Source of the DNA: Candidatus Binatia bacterium
Lineage (GTDB): Bacteria > Desulfobacterota > Binatia > Bin18
DNA: 64,000 nt
Assembly (NCBI GenBank): GCA_022820725.1
Contig: JAJEFA010000009.1
Coordinates: forward strand, 1 to 64,000
Direction: 5' to 3'
In this document: piece by piece, positions 54,306 to 62,929 of the stretch
Position numbering within the stretch: position 1 is the first letter of the stretch
How the letters are laid out: each line of letters begins with the position of its first letter
The notes under the pieces: generated by a model
Databases searched by the model: none
What the model saw: the letters and a program-made list of their open reading frames with translations, nothing else
Told to the model about the DNA's origin: nothing
Program-made: the position numbers and the translations under genes

Positions 54306-55456
54306 TACCCTGGCTGCAAACCAAGGCCGCGGATCGCGACGATATTGCGCAGGATATTGCTCGTTCCGCCTTGGATCGTATAGGCCGGGGCGTACAGATA
54401 TTCTCGAGCCGCACGGCCGGCCAAGCGGGCATGAGGCGAGCCGGGTAAGAGGACCGCATAATCACCCAGCAGTTCACTCACCGCTTTCGCAATACGCTGT
54501 TCCACTTCGGTACAAAAACACTTTGCCATAGCGGCCTCATAGTTCGGCACAATCTTCTGTGTCAGATACCACGCGACCTTATAGACCATGGAACGACCCA
54601 AATCGAGCTCGATCTGAAGCTGAGCCAGCGTGTCCCGGACAAGCGGGTCTTTCGTCAGTCCCTGTTCCTTTGCATACTGAACGGCATCCTGAAAAAGGGG
54701 ATAATTACTCAGGAGCCGCTCAATACCGCTACGTTCATAGTCAAGCTGGGAGGCAATCTGGTACCAGCCTCGATTTTTCTCACCAATCAGCCGATTTTTC
54801 GGCACCTCCACATTATCAAAAAAGACCTCATTAAAATGATGTTCCCCTGTGGCATCAATGAGGGGTCGCACATCAACCCCCGGAGTATCCATCGCAACCA
54901 GGAATTCACTGATCCCCCTATGCTTCGGGGCATCCGGGTCCGTGCGAGCAACCAGATAAGCATAATCTGCAACATGGGCGAAGCTGGTCCAGATTTTCTG
55001 GCCGTTCAAGGTATAGTGATCGCCTTCCTCTCCTGCCCGGGTCTGGAGCGAGGCCAGGTCTGAGCCGGACCCAGGTTCACTCATACCCAGACAAAAGACG
55101 ATCTCACCTTTACAGACTTGCGGGAGGATTTCTTGTTTTTGCTCTTCACTGCCGTACGCCAGCAGCGCCGGACCAACCTGGCGATCCCCCAGCCAGTGCG
55201 CCGCGACCGGGGCTCCGGCACGCAGCAGTTCTTCAGTCAGGATCAGGCGGTCAAGATACGACCGTTCTTGCCCGCCGTATTGCTTGGGCCAGGTCAATCC
55301 GATCCAGCCTTGCTGGCCTAGTTTCTGGGAAAATCCGCGCGAGTAGCCGCTAATCCAACCGTCTTCAACCCGTGCCTCAGTCGGCACCTCGCTCGACAAG
55401 AACTCCCGGATTTCTGCGCGAAACGCTTCTTGTTCTTTGGTGAGGGCGAAATCCAT
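54305..55456 (-). CDS. Acyl-CoA dehydrogenase (Gln at the usual catalytic Glu)
   Basis: A 383-residue protein with the ACAD motifs SEPGSGSDLASLQTRA, IWTSFAHVADYAYLVARTDP and YERSGIERLL. In the C-terminal block it reads TIQGGTSNILRN, so Gln replaces the Glu that acts as base in TIEGGTSE forms. Such variants are known in ACADs of uncertain or heteromeric action. It forms a cluster with the SDR and LLM genes, perhaps for degradation of a branched or cyclic acid. Confidence 0.88.
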   Translation of the reverse strand: MDFALTKEQEAFRAEIREFLSSEVPTEARVEDGWISGYSRGFSQKLGQQGWIGLTWPKQYGGQERSYLDRLILTEELLRAGAPVAAHWLGDRQVGPALLAYGSEEQKQEILPQVCKGEIVFCLGMSEPGSGSDLASLQTRAGEEGDHYTLNGQKIWTSFAHVADYAYLVARTDPDAPKHRGISEFLVAMDTPGVDVRPLIDATGEHHFNEVFFDNVEVPKNRLIGEKNRGWYQIASQLDYERSGIERLLSNYPLFQDAVQYAKEQGLTKDPLVRDTLAQLQIELDLGRSMVYKVAWYLTQKIVPNYEAAMAKCFCTEVEQRIAKAVSELLGDYAVLLPGSPHARLAGRAAREYLYAPAYTIQGGTSNILRNIVAIRGLGLQPG

Positions 55457-55497
55457 ACGATCTCCTTGACTGCATTATGTCGTTATACAGGATACGC

Positions 55498-55546
55498 TGG
55501 GTCGCTTGGGTCTCAAGGACTCAAAAGACTCAAAGGACTCACATAG
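55498..55546. repeat. GACTCAA-type repeat, copy 3
   Basis: Contains CTCAAGGACTCAAAAGACTC then AAAGGACTCA, three GACTCAA-like units. It lies between the acyl-CoA dehydrogenase and the Rad50-like ATPase gene. Confidence 0.65.
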
Positions 55547-55549
55547 CCC

Positions 55550-57814
55550 CTACCCTTCCCCCAGCGCCTCATATTCGCCCACTGGGGCGATCAAAACCTC
55601 CGAGTCCCGTGAGCAACTCAGGTGCAGGGCAAAGGGGCTGCTGTCAGCAAACTGCTGAGCAATAATCCACATCTGTTCGATTTCAGGACTGACCTGAGGC
55701 AAAATTTCCAGAGTCTTTTGGGTGCGCTGGGCATCAAAAAAGGCGAACGGCTCATCAAGAATCAAGCACTCAACGCCACACACCGATGAGGTAATCAAAG
55801 CTTGCGACAAGGCAAGACGGATCGCCAGCATGACCTGATTATAGGTGCCTCCCGAAATTTCGTTCAGACCAACAAAATGGCCCTTTTCACTCGACCATAC
55901 CCGGACGTTCAGGTCATTATCGATCTGCATGGTCTCATAGCGTTCCTCAGTGAGCTTCGGCATGATTTTACTCACAACGTGCCGCATCTCCAGGTTAAAC
56001 CGGCTCAGTAAACGACGGTGTGAGCCAGTGAGGAGATTTTGCGCGATTCGCCGTACTTCAATACTGCGGGTTTTGCCATCAATATCCTTTTCGAGCGCGG
56101 CGGCCTCCTGATCCAGTTGCGCCGCTTTATTGAGGCGACGCTCTTCTTCCGTAATGGCCTGGTCCAAACGCTCCAGATCTTGTTGGATGGCAGCGATATT
56201 CGTCTCAACAGACCGTATTTCTTCGGTGATCCGTCTGGTGATGGCGTCGGCGTCCTCCTGGCAAGTGCGGCTCGCAGCCTCCAACGGAGAAAGAAACGCT
56301 GCGAGCGCCTCCGTATCAAGCAGCGCCGCGCCGGGACCGCTGACAAACTGGGTCAGGGCTTCTTTCAATGGTGGATCGTCACAGGCATCAAGCGCCGCCA
56401 CCTCAGTTGCCAGGGACTGTTGGGGAAGATCGTCTAAGTTTTGGAGTTGGACTTTGATTGCTTCTTGGTCGGCTTGGAGGCGGGCGGCCTTCTGCCGCGT
56501 AGTGAGAATCCGCTCCGTCAAAATGAAAACCATAACCAACAACACCAGGCTCAATCCACTGGAGACCACGGCAACAAGAGAAAGCACGGTCGTGTGCGTC
56601 ACCTGTAGTTGCAGGTCGTTGCTGAGCCACTGTCCGATGGCGTGGTCTGGCATATAGTTCAGAAACCAGAGCGCGCTCCAACTCATAATCATCAGCAGAA
56701 ACACGCCAAAAAAGCCGATAATAGGACCGGTCCGCTTCCCACGTATTTCTTCCCCCTGACTGAGGAGGAGTGCTCTCTGGTCGGGGAAAGAGTGCGCACG
56801 AGCGTCAACCTCAGCCGGCCGCTCTCCCTGGCCAATGAGCCAGGCCAAGCGTTGGCGATACGCAGCTACGGCGTTACGCACCGGGGTAAAAGCCTCAAGG
56901 CGCTTGCGCAGATCCTCACTCCAAGATTGGAGTGCCCCAGTCAGCCGTAGACCCGAACCGGATTCTGCCTCTTCGCTCGCCGCGTCTACGCTTTGTGTGG
57001 CCGTATCGATGTTCTCCGCATAATGGAGCCACTGCTTCAAGCCGGTATCAAGAGTGGCCTGCATCGTCTTGTTCACCTGCTCAGCCATCTCTGCGGTTGC
57101 AGCGCGCAGACGGTCGAGCGTCAGCTGACGGACCGTATTCTCTTTTTTTCGCTCAGCACTGGCTGTGGTTTGCGCGTCTCGTTCTGTCTTCAAATTCGGT
57201 AACGCATCAACCTGGATATTGAGTTCGCTACGCTGCCGATGGACCTCGGCAAGGCCGCTGTGCAGAGAGGCGAGTTCATCCTGGAGGGCGTGGATATCGG
57301 ACTCACATTCAGCCGCCACCTGCTCAAAGGTTTCAACCCCTGCCAACGCCTTGGCAGTCTGGAGGAGAAGAGACGGAGAGGCGATATTACGCTGGGCTAA
57401 ATAAAAGGAATCGATAAAGCGTTGATAGGTAAAACCACACAGCTGCGCTATATTCTCGTTCACCGCAGCGGCTCCACGGACAAAAGGCTCGTCTTCCCCT
57501 TCCCTGCGAAGCTGAGCCAAGTGATTTCCGTCTGCGTCAAAAGAGCGAGTCACCAGATAGCTGTGTTTATCCTTGGCAAGAAAGCCAACAGCGACTGAAG
57601 CGCCAAACTCGCCCCACTTAATGTTTTTTTGGAAATCATCTTCAGCGTGAGAGAACGTCCGGCCAAACAGGGCCAGACACAGGATCTCGGCAATAGTCGT
57701 TTTGCCGGACTCATTGGCTCCGCTTATCCCAATCACTCCCCGCCGGGGGAGGTTCGTTAGTTTCAGTTCCGCATAACGAAGGACATTTTTCGCGTGGACA
57801 CTCGTAATGATCAT
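55550..57814 (-). CDS. Rad50/SbcC-like (YhaN-type) ATPase with two internal TM helices
   Basis: A 754-residue protein. Walker A GANESGKT at 32-39 and the C-terminal signature ISGGTYNQVM plus Walker B CLILDEPFAFFD place it with SMC/Rad50-type ATPases. In place of a zinc hook, two hydrophobic helices sit mid-protein (about 363-386 and 408-432) between coiled coils. That matches YhaN-like proteins, which tether the ATPase to the membrane and pair with a Mre11-like nuclease. No such nuclease gene is next to it. It is preceded by a small unknown gene on the same strand. Confidence 0.85.
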   Translation of the reverse strand: MIITSVHAKNVLRYAELKLTNLPRRGVIGISGANESGKTTIAEILCLALFGRTFSHAEDDFQKNIKWGEFGASVAVGFLAKDKHSYLVTRSFDADGNHLAQLRREGEDEPFVRGAAAVNENIAQLCGFTYQRFIDSFYLAQRNIASPSLLLQTAKALAGVETFEQVAAECESDIHALQDELASLHSGLAEVHRQRSELNIQVDALPNLKTERDAQTTASAERKKENTVRQLTLDRLRAATAEMAEQVNKTMQATLDTGLKQWLHYAENIDTATQSVDAASEEAESGSGLRLTGALQSWSEDLRKRLEAFTPVRNAVAAYRQRLAWLIGQGERPAEVDARAHSFPDQRALLLSQGEEIRGKRTGPIIGFFGVFLLMIMSWSALWFLNYMPDHAIGQWLSNDLQLQVTHTTVLSLVAVVSSGLSLVLLVMVFILTERILTTRQKAARLQADQEAIKVQLQNLDDLPQQSLATEVAALDACDDPPLKEALTQFVSGPGAALLDTEALAAFLSPLEAASRTCQEDADAITRRITEEIRSVETNIAAIQQDLERLDQAITEEERRLNKAAQLDQEAAALEKDIDGKTRSIEVRRIAQNLLTGSHRRLLSRFNLEMRHVVSKIMPKLTEERYETMQIDNDLNVRVWSSEKGHFVGLNEISGGTYNQVMLAIRLALSQALITSSVCGVECLILDEPFAFFDAQRTQKTLEILPQVSPEIEQMWIIAQQFADSSPFALHLSCSRDSEVLIAPVGEYEALGEG

Positions 57815-57835
57815 GAAAGCTTCCTTGACTTGGTT

Positions 57836-57891
57836 AAAAGAGTAAACGTGTCCAGCATCTCATCTCTATCGGAGGGCACGTTTACTCTTTT
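57836..57891. repeat. AAACGTGTCC hairpin repeat, copy E (reverse orientation)
   Basis: Arms AAAAGAGTAAACGTGTCC and GGGCACGTTTACTCTTTT. The loop is the reverse complement of copy A's loop. It lies between the 83-residue gene and the Rad50-like gene on the minus strand; its right end overlaps the stop region of the 83-residue gene. Confidence 0.75.
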
Positions 57892-58133
57892 CGATACCGG
57901 CTGAGTTTCCGCAGGACGAGGGAGACGGCTTCGTGGTAGGGTTGCTCGTCAAAATCAGGACTCTCACTGCCCAGACGTTCGATTTCTGCCTGGCTATGCT
58001 GCTCAAATTCTCCCGCCAGGCTCGTGAGTCGAAATTCTTCTATCAGAGCAGGCTCCTTTACGGTCGCCTGTTCTTCTGTTGGGTTACTGGGCCGCAATTC
58101 TCTTACCAGAGCGATCTCTTTTTTTGTTGCCAT
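57882..58133 (-). CDS. Unknown 83-residue protein upstream of the Rad50-like gene
   Basis: I do not recognise this protein. It is acidic and helical (LIEEFRLTSLAGEFEQHSQA, YHEAVSLVLRKLSRYRKE) with no TM segment. It is followed by the Rad50-like ATPase after the hairpin repeat, so they may form one transcript. A small partner or regulator is possible. Confidence 0.55.
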   Translation of the reverse strand: MATKKEIALVRELRPSNPTEEQATVKEPALIEEFRLTSLAGEFEQHSQAEIERLGSESPDFDEQPYHEAVSLVLRKLSRYRKE

Positions 58134-58305
58134 TCGGTCCTCCCGTGCCTCATTGGTTCGACTGATTTTAGTGTATCATATACGGACAGGTTGAGGACAA
58201 CGACCACCCCAGTCGTGCAATTATTGACCTCCCCGCCCGACTTGGCAATTGTCGAGCCCTCAGATACGCTAGGGCCTCAGAACGGCGGCTGAAGGAGGCA
58301 CGCAT

Positions 58306-59484
58306 ATGAGTGGCTATACAATCATTGACGTTGACACGCACGTCACAGAGACTCCGGACCTGTGGACCAGTCGGGTCCCTGATAAGTTGAAAGACGCGGT
58401 TCCCCGCGTTGACTTCGACGCCAAGGGACGCCAGTGGTGGTTCCTCGGCGACCGGCGCATAGCCAATCCGGGCCTGACCGCTACTGCGGGTGTGGGCGAT
58501 ATGACCAACTGGCCCAAGTCGTATGACGAGATGCACCCAGGGGCGTTCGACGCCCAGGAGCGTCTCAAATACATGGATGAAATGGGCATCTGGGCAATGG
58601 TCATGTATCCCAACGTCGGGGGATTTGGCAGCCAGGAGTTTCTCCGCCTGGAAGACTCGGACCTCAAGCTCACCTGTGTCAAGGTGTATAACGATTGGCA
58701 AACCGAGTGGGCGTCAGCCGATTCGCGCCGCCTGCTCCCGATCACCTCAACGCCCTTCTGGGATGTTGACGCCTCGGTTGAAGAAATCCGACGCTGTCAC
58801 GCTATGGGTCATAAAGGCATTCTCTTCACCGGAGACCCACAATCGCTCGGCCAGCCCCTGCTGGGCGACCCGCACTGGAATCCGTTGTGGGAAGTTGCCT
58901 GTGAGCTTGACCAGCCGATCAGCTTCCATATTGGCTCGGGCAATATGGATGGCGGACTACGGCGTGACAAGGTGAAAACCTATGGCAAAATGGCGGCCTT
59001 TGCCGAGCTGTCGGTTGATATCTTCATGCGCAACGGCATTCAGTTGAGCGACCTGATCATTTCGGGCGTACTGGCGCGTTATCCCAGTATTAAATTTGTC
59101 TCGGTCGAGAGCGGGATCGGCTGGATTCCGTTTGCTCTCGAAGCCCTGGATTATCAGTTCCTCGGCAACCGTGTCCCGGAAGAACGGCCTGACCTCGATA
59201 TGCTGCCGTCCGAGTATTTTGCGCGTAACATCTACGCCTGTTACTGGTTCGAGCAGATCGCCCCGCGGCGCCTGATTGACAAGGTCGGAGCGGACCGGAT
59301 CATGTTTGAAACCGACTTTCCCCACCCGACTTCGCTTTACGGCGACGAGGTTCATGACCGGATCAAAAACGGCCTGGACGATTGCGACGAGGACGTTCGG
59401 CGTAAAATCCTGTGGGACAACGGACAGAAGCTGTATAGAGTCGAGGGGCCGACCGCAGCGGACGAAGCCAAGTTGAACGCGTAA
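58306..59484 (+). CDS. Amidohydrolase-family (COG2159-type) metal-dependent hydrolase
   Basis: A 392-residue protein. The N-terminal metal motif VDTHVTETPDLW matches the DxHxxE/P start of the amidohydrolase-2 (ACMSD-like) TIM barrel. Later blocks include HKGILFTGDPQS, ISFHIGSGNMDGG and FETDFPHPTSLY near the C-terminus. These enzymes decarboxylate or hydrolyse aromatic or cyclic acids; the substrate is unknown. Plus-strand neighbour of the molybdenum hydroxylase operon, from which it is separated by an opposing gene. Confidence 0.9.
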   Translation: MSGYTIIDVDTHVTETPDLWTSRVPDKLKDAVPRVDFDAKGRQWWFLGDRRIANPGLTATAGVGDMTNWPKSYDEMHPGAFDAQERLKYMDEMGIWAMVMYPNVGGFGSQEFLRLEDSDLKLTCVKVYNDWQTEWASADSRRLLPITSTPFWDVDASVEEIRRCHAMGHKGILFTGDPQSLGQPLLGDPHWNPLWEVACELDQPISFHIGSGNMDGGLRRDKVKTYGKMAAFAELSVDIFMRNGIQLSDLIISGVLARYPSIKFVSVESGIGWIPFALEALDYQFLGNRVPEERPDLDMLPSEYFARNIYACYWFEQIAPRRLIDKVGADRIMFETDFPHPTSLYGDEVHDRIKNGLDDCDEDVRRKILWDNGQKLYRVEGPTAADEAKLNA

Positions 59485-59509
59485 AATTTCGGTACACCGC
59501 TCGCAAAAA

Positions 59510-59541
59510 GAACGGCCAAGGGTATCCGCCCTTGGCCGTTC
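59510..59541. terminator. Hairpin terminator after the amidohydrolase gene
   Basis: A perfect 13-bp stem, GAACGGCCAAGGG paired with CCCTTGGCCGTTC, with loop TATCCG. An A-run precedes it and no long T-run follows on the plus strand. On the minus strand the A-run becomes the T-tail, so it best ends the 59580-59909 gene, and probably both. Confidence 0.8.
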
Positions 59542-59579
59542 TGACTGGAGAAGATAGCCTCCGCTCTGCGGCCGCCTGC

Positions 59580-59909
59580 TCAGGGAATCCGGATATCTTT
59601 GTGATATACGCAGCGGTAGCGTATCGGAAACGTTTCCGGCTCCGCTTCGAGAATCTTCCGGCCCGTTCGTTCTTCAAACACCGAGACCCATTTCACAATA
59701 TGCTCCGGTTGTAAGGAGAATCCAGGCACACCCAGCTCCTGTATAATATGCTGAACAATGCTGCCGGCCGTCAGCGCGCGTTCGGGCCGGCCGCGATACG
59801 CCTTGACCACGTAGTGCGCAATATTGTCTTCAACCAGGTGATAGGCGGAGCCATGTCCAACCCCGATATCGAAACTCGGCATTCCAATCACTCGCTCCCA
59901 GAGACACAT
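59580..59909 (-). CDS. Unknown 109-residue protein
   Basis: I do not recognise this protein. Starting at ATG 59909 with AGGAG six bases upstream, it reads MCLWERVIGMPSFDIGVGHG then helical (SIVQHIIQELGVPGF) and a short end VYHKDIRIP. No TM or metal motif is evident. It is convergent to the amidohydrolase gene. It might be a small ligand-binding or cofactor protein. Confidence 0.6.
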   Translation of the reverse strand: MCLWERVIGMPSFDIGVGHGSAYHLVEDNIAHYVVKAYRGRPERALTAGSIVQHIIQELGVPGFSLQPEHIVKWVSVFEERTGRKILEAEPETFPIRYRCVYHKDIRIP

Positions 59910-59993
59910 GCAGCGCTCCTGACACTTTCTCCTCTGGCACGACTATACTGACCGGTAACCTTTCAAGTCAATTGCGCCGATGAAAGGAAGTCT

Positions 59994-60070
59994 ATTGGGT
60001 CGATTGAGTCATTGGGTCTGTTGAGTCTTGACTCCAAAGACCCTAAAGACTCAACAAACTCAACGGACTC
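59994..60070. repeat. GACTCAA-type hairpin repeat, copy 4
   Basis: Contains GGGTCTGTTGAGTCTTGACT then AAAGACCCTAAAGACTCAAC, AAACTCAAC and GGACTCA. It is nearly identical to copy 1 (39411-39480) with one extra AAACTCAAC unit. It lies upstream of the molybdenum hydroxylase operon. Confidence 0.75.
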
Positions 60071-60158
60071 ACACGCAGCCTGGCCCACGGCGCTTGACTG
60101 TGAAAAGAATTCATGACGATATCCGTACTTTGGGTCGTGTCTGACTGTGGAGGTCACT

Positions 60159-62456
60159 ATGGCGAGTTTAGCCAGCGTTGGGCAACCGGCGGGCCATGTA
60201 GAAGGGCCGTCAAAAGTCACCGGACAGGCCCGCTATACTGCGGATATTCGGCTGCCCGGTTTGTTATACGGCAAATGCCTGCGCAGCCCGTTTCCCCACG
60301 CGCGCATTGTCTCGATTGATACCTCGCAGGCAAAAGCGCTGGCCGGTGTCCACGCGGTTATTACCGGCGCGGAGCTGCCGGACCGCCGTATCGGTCGTTT
60401 CTTTTTGGACAAGCCCGTCCTCGCGCGTGATGTGGTCCGTTTTGTGGGCGAGAAGGTGGTCGCTGTTGCGGCTGAATCCATGGATATTGCCGAGGAAGCC
60501 CTTACCCGCATAGCGGTCGAGTATGAAGCTCTGCCCGCAGTCTTTGATCCGGTCGAGGCCATGCAGGAAGATGCACCGCGCGTCCATGCCGACACCAGCA
60601 CCTACACCCATCCTCCCGTGCCCGATTTTGTTCATCCGGGCGACGACCGTCTGTACCCCGACATTCCCAACGTGGTGTCACAGGTATTTTACACCCACGG
60701 TGATATTGAAGCCGGCTTTGCCCAAGCCGCTCGCGAGTTTACCCATACGTTTACCATTCCCCCGGTTCATCAGGGCTATATCGAGCCGCACGCCAGCGTC
60801 GTCCAGATTGAGCCGGACGGCAAAGTCAATCTGTGGATCTCCAATAAGACCCCCTTTGTGGCCCGGGCTCAGTTTGCGGCTGCGCTCGGTGTGGCCGAGG
60901 ACCGTGTGTGCGTCAACACCGCGCCCATTGGCGGTGATTTTGGGGGAAAAGGCTCACTCATGGATGGCGTTGTGTGCTATCACTTGGCCGCAGCTGCAGG
61001 CCGACCGGTCAAAATGGTCATGAGCTATACCGAAGAACTGTTAGCCGGCAATCCGCGTCATCCGGCAGTCATTACGCTCCGGACCGGCGTAGACGCCAAC
61101 GGCCGGATTGTTGCCCGCAAGGCCAGGCTGGTTTTTAGCTGCGGCGCCTATAGCGCCTTCACGCCCCTGCATACCGTGCACGGCAGTGTGCATGCCGCCG
61201 GTCCGTATCGGATGCCCAATGTCGAGATTGAAGTCTTCCGGGTCTACACCAACACCGTGCCCGCCGGGCATATGCGCGCACCGGGTGCGCCGCAGATCGT
61301 TTTTGGGGTTGAGAGTCATATGGACCTCATTGCCCAGGAACTGGGGCTTGATCCCTTGGAGTTTCGGCTCCGCAATACGCTCATCGAAGGCGACGCCGCC
61401 CCGCTGGGTGAAAAGTGGAAGAAAATTCGCTGCAAAGAGACCCTGGAGGCTGCGGCCAAGGAAGCAAAGTGGGGCGCAGAAAAAACAGCCAATAGAGGGC
61501 GCGGTATAGGTATGTATGACCGTGAACCGGGCGCGTTTGGGCCGTCAAGCGCAACCTTGAGCATAGCTGCCGACGCTACGCTGACCCTTATGACGGGAGC
61601 GGCCGATACCGGTACCGGCTCGTATACGATTCTACAGCAGGTTGTGGCTGAAGAATTACAGGTCCCCTTGGAATCCGTCCGGGTCGTACAGGGGAGTACC
61701 GACTCCGCCCCTTGGGAAGTAGGTGCCGGGGGAAGTCGTCTGACGCATATGGCCGGTCAGGCGACCCTTGCCGCTGTTCAAAGATTAAAGGAAGGGCTCA
61801 CCGCATTTGCAGCGCGTCATATGGAAACTCCGTCGGAGCAGGTTGCATATCGGGCGGGTGAGTTTGTGAATACGAATGGACAGCATCTTGCCCTTCCCAC
61901 GCTGATGGCCGCACTCGCCGGTCGGGAAGAGCTGCCGTTGCGCTATACCGGAGAATATGTAGCGGAAGACCCCATGGATGTAACCTCATTCTGCGCCCAA
62001 ATAGCCGAAGTCGAAGTTGACCCGGCAACCGGCCAGGTGACCCTGCAGAAACTCACCACTGCGCACGATGTCGGCACGGTTCTCAATCCGCTCACCCATC
62101 AGGGACAAGTTGAAGGCGGGGCGATCCAAGGGGTCGGCCACGCCCTGACCGAACATCTGATCGTGCAGGACGGAGCCGTGACGAATGTCCATCTGGGTGA
62201 CTATAAACTGCCGACCAGTATGGATATTCCGGAGCTGAAAACCGTGCTGGTCGAAAGCGACGCCGGCCCTGCACCCTACGCCGGCAAAGCCATTGGCGAG
62301 CATAGCAATGTGGCTGTACCGGCCGCAGTGGCAAACGCCGTCTTTGATGCGGTGGGGGTTCGTCTGATGGATTTGCCCGTAACCGCAGAAAAAGTCTATA
62401 CAGCCCTCCGAGAAAAAACAGCACGTTCAAGAACGATGCGTAGGGGAAACAGCTAG
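60159..62456 (+). CDS. Xanthine-dehydrogenase-family molybdenum-binding subunit
   Basis: About 765 residues from ATG 60159, which has TGGAGG upstream; a GTG 12 bases earlier is also open. It has the molybdopterin-binding blocks GGDFGGKGSL, AGHMRAPGAPQ, VQGSTDSAPWEVGAGGSR and GKAIGEHSN with the catalytic Glu. The active-site region shows CGAYSAFTPLHTVHG rather than the AYxCSFR loop of form I CO dehydrogenase, so another substrate (a purine, aldehyde or aromatic acyl-CoA) is likelier. First gene of the operon L-S-M-CoxG. Confidence 0.93.
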   Translation: MASLASVGQPAGHVEGPSKVTGQARYTADIRLPGLLYGKCLRSPFPHARIVSIDTSQAKALAGVHAVITGAELPDRRIGRFFLDKPVLARDVVRFVGEKVVAVAAESMDIAEEALTRIAVEYEALPAVFDPVEAMQEDAPRVHADTSTYTHPPVPDFVHPGDDRLYPDIPNVVSQVFYTHGDIEAGFAQAAREFTHTFTIPPVHQGYIEPHASVVQIEPDGKVNLWISNKTPFVARAQFAAALGVAEDRVCVNTAPIGGDFGGKGSLMDGVVCYHLAAAAGRPVKMVMSYTEELLAGNPRHPAVITLRTGVDANGRIVARKARLVFSCGAYSAFTPLHTVHGSVHAAGPYRMPNVEIEVFRVYTNTVPAGHMRAPGAPQIVFGVESHMDLIAQELGLDPLEFRLRNTLIEGDAAPLGEKWKKIRCKETLEAAAKEAKWGAEKTANRGRGIGMYDREPGAFGPSSATLSIAADATLTLMTGAADTGTGSYTILQQVVAEELQVPLESVRVVQGSTDSAPWEVGAGGSRLTHMAGQATLAAVQRLKEGLTAFAARHMETPSEQVAYRAGEFVNTNGQHLALPTLMAALAGREELPLRYTGEYVAEDPMDVTSFCAQIAEVEVDPATGQVTLQKLTTAHDVGTVLNPLTHQGQVEGGAIQGVGHALTEHLIVQDGAVTNVHLGDYKLPTSMDIPELKTVLVESDAGPAPYAGKAIGEHSNVAVPAAVANAVFDAVGVRLMDLPVTAEKVYTALREKTARSRTMRRGNS

Positions 62457-62458
62457 AC

Positions 62459-62929
62459 ATGAAATCTATTCAACTCCGAGTCAACGGCCAAGCGGTTGAG
62501 CGGGACGTTGCGGACAATACCCTGCTCATCGATTTTTTACGTAACGGTCTTGATCTCACGGGGACCAAAGAAGGCTGTAGCGTGGGCGTGTGCGGGGCGT
62601 GTACCGTCCTGCTCGACGGTCAGCCCGTCAGTTCCTGTTTGACTCTCGCTGTCACGGCAGACGGCTGTGAAGTCACCACCATCGAAGGGCTGACTGAAGG
62701 CGACAGACTGCACCCGCTCCAAAAAGCGTTTATCGATTATGGCGGCTTTCAGTGCGGCATTTGTACGCCAGGTCAGATCATGTCGGCCAAGGCGTTATTG
62801 GACGAAAACCCCCATCCGTCAAAGGACGAGATTCAAAGCTGGATGATGGGCAATCTGTGCCGCTGTACCGGCTATTACAAAATCATCGAGTCGATCCAGG
62901 CGGTGGCGGACGGAAAGGTCTCCACATGA
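62459..62929 (+). CDS. 2Fe-2S subunit of the molybdenum hydroxylase
   Basis: A 156-residue protein with a plant-type ferredoxin cluster CSVGVCGACTVLLDG and a second cluster CGICTPGQ with CRCTGYYKI. It passes electrons from the molybdenum site to FAD. It starts 2 bp after the large-subunit stop and overlaps the FAD subunit start by 4 bp (ATGA). Confidence 0.95.
   Translation: MKSIQLRVNGQAVERDVADNTLLIDFLRNGLDLTGTKEGCSVGVCGACTVLLDGQPVSSCLTLAVTADGCEVTTIEGLTEGDRLHPLQKAFIDYGGFQCGICTPGQIMSAKALLDENPHPSKDEIQSWMMGNLCRCTGYYKIIESIQAVADGKVST

Noticed and set aside
59994..60070. A short CRISPR array
   Set aside because: The GACTCAA units are contiguous and partly inverted, with no spacers of constant length and no cas genes nearby.
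59963..60220. An 85-codon minus-strand gene
   Set aside because: Much of it is the GACTCAA repeat and it overlaps the start of the molybdenum hydroxylase gene. It does not look like protein.
60159..62456. Form I carbon monoxide dehydrogenase large subunit
   Set aside because: The AYxCSFR active-site loop is not present; the equivalent region reads CGAYSAFTPLHTVHG.
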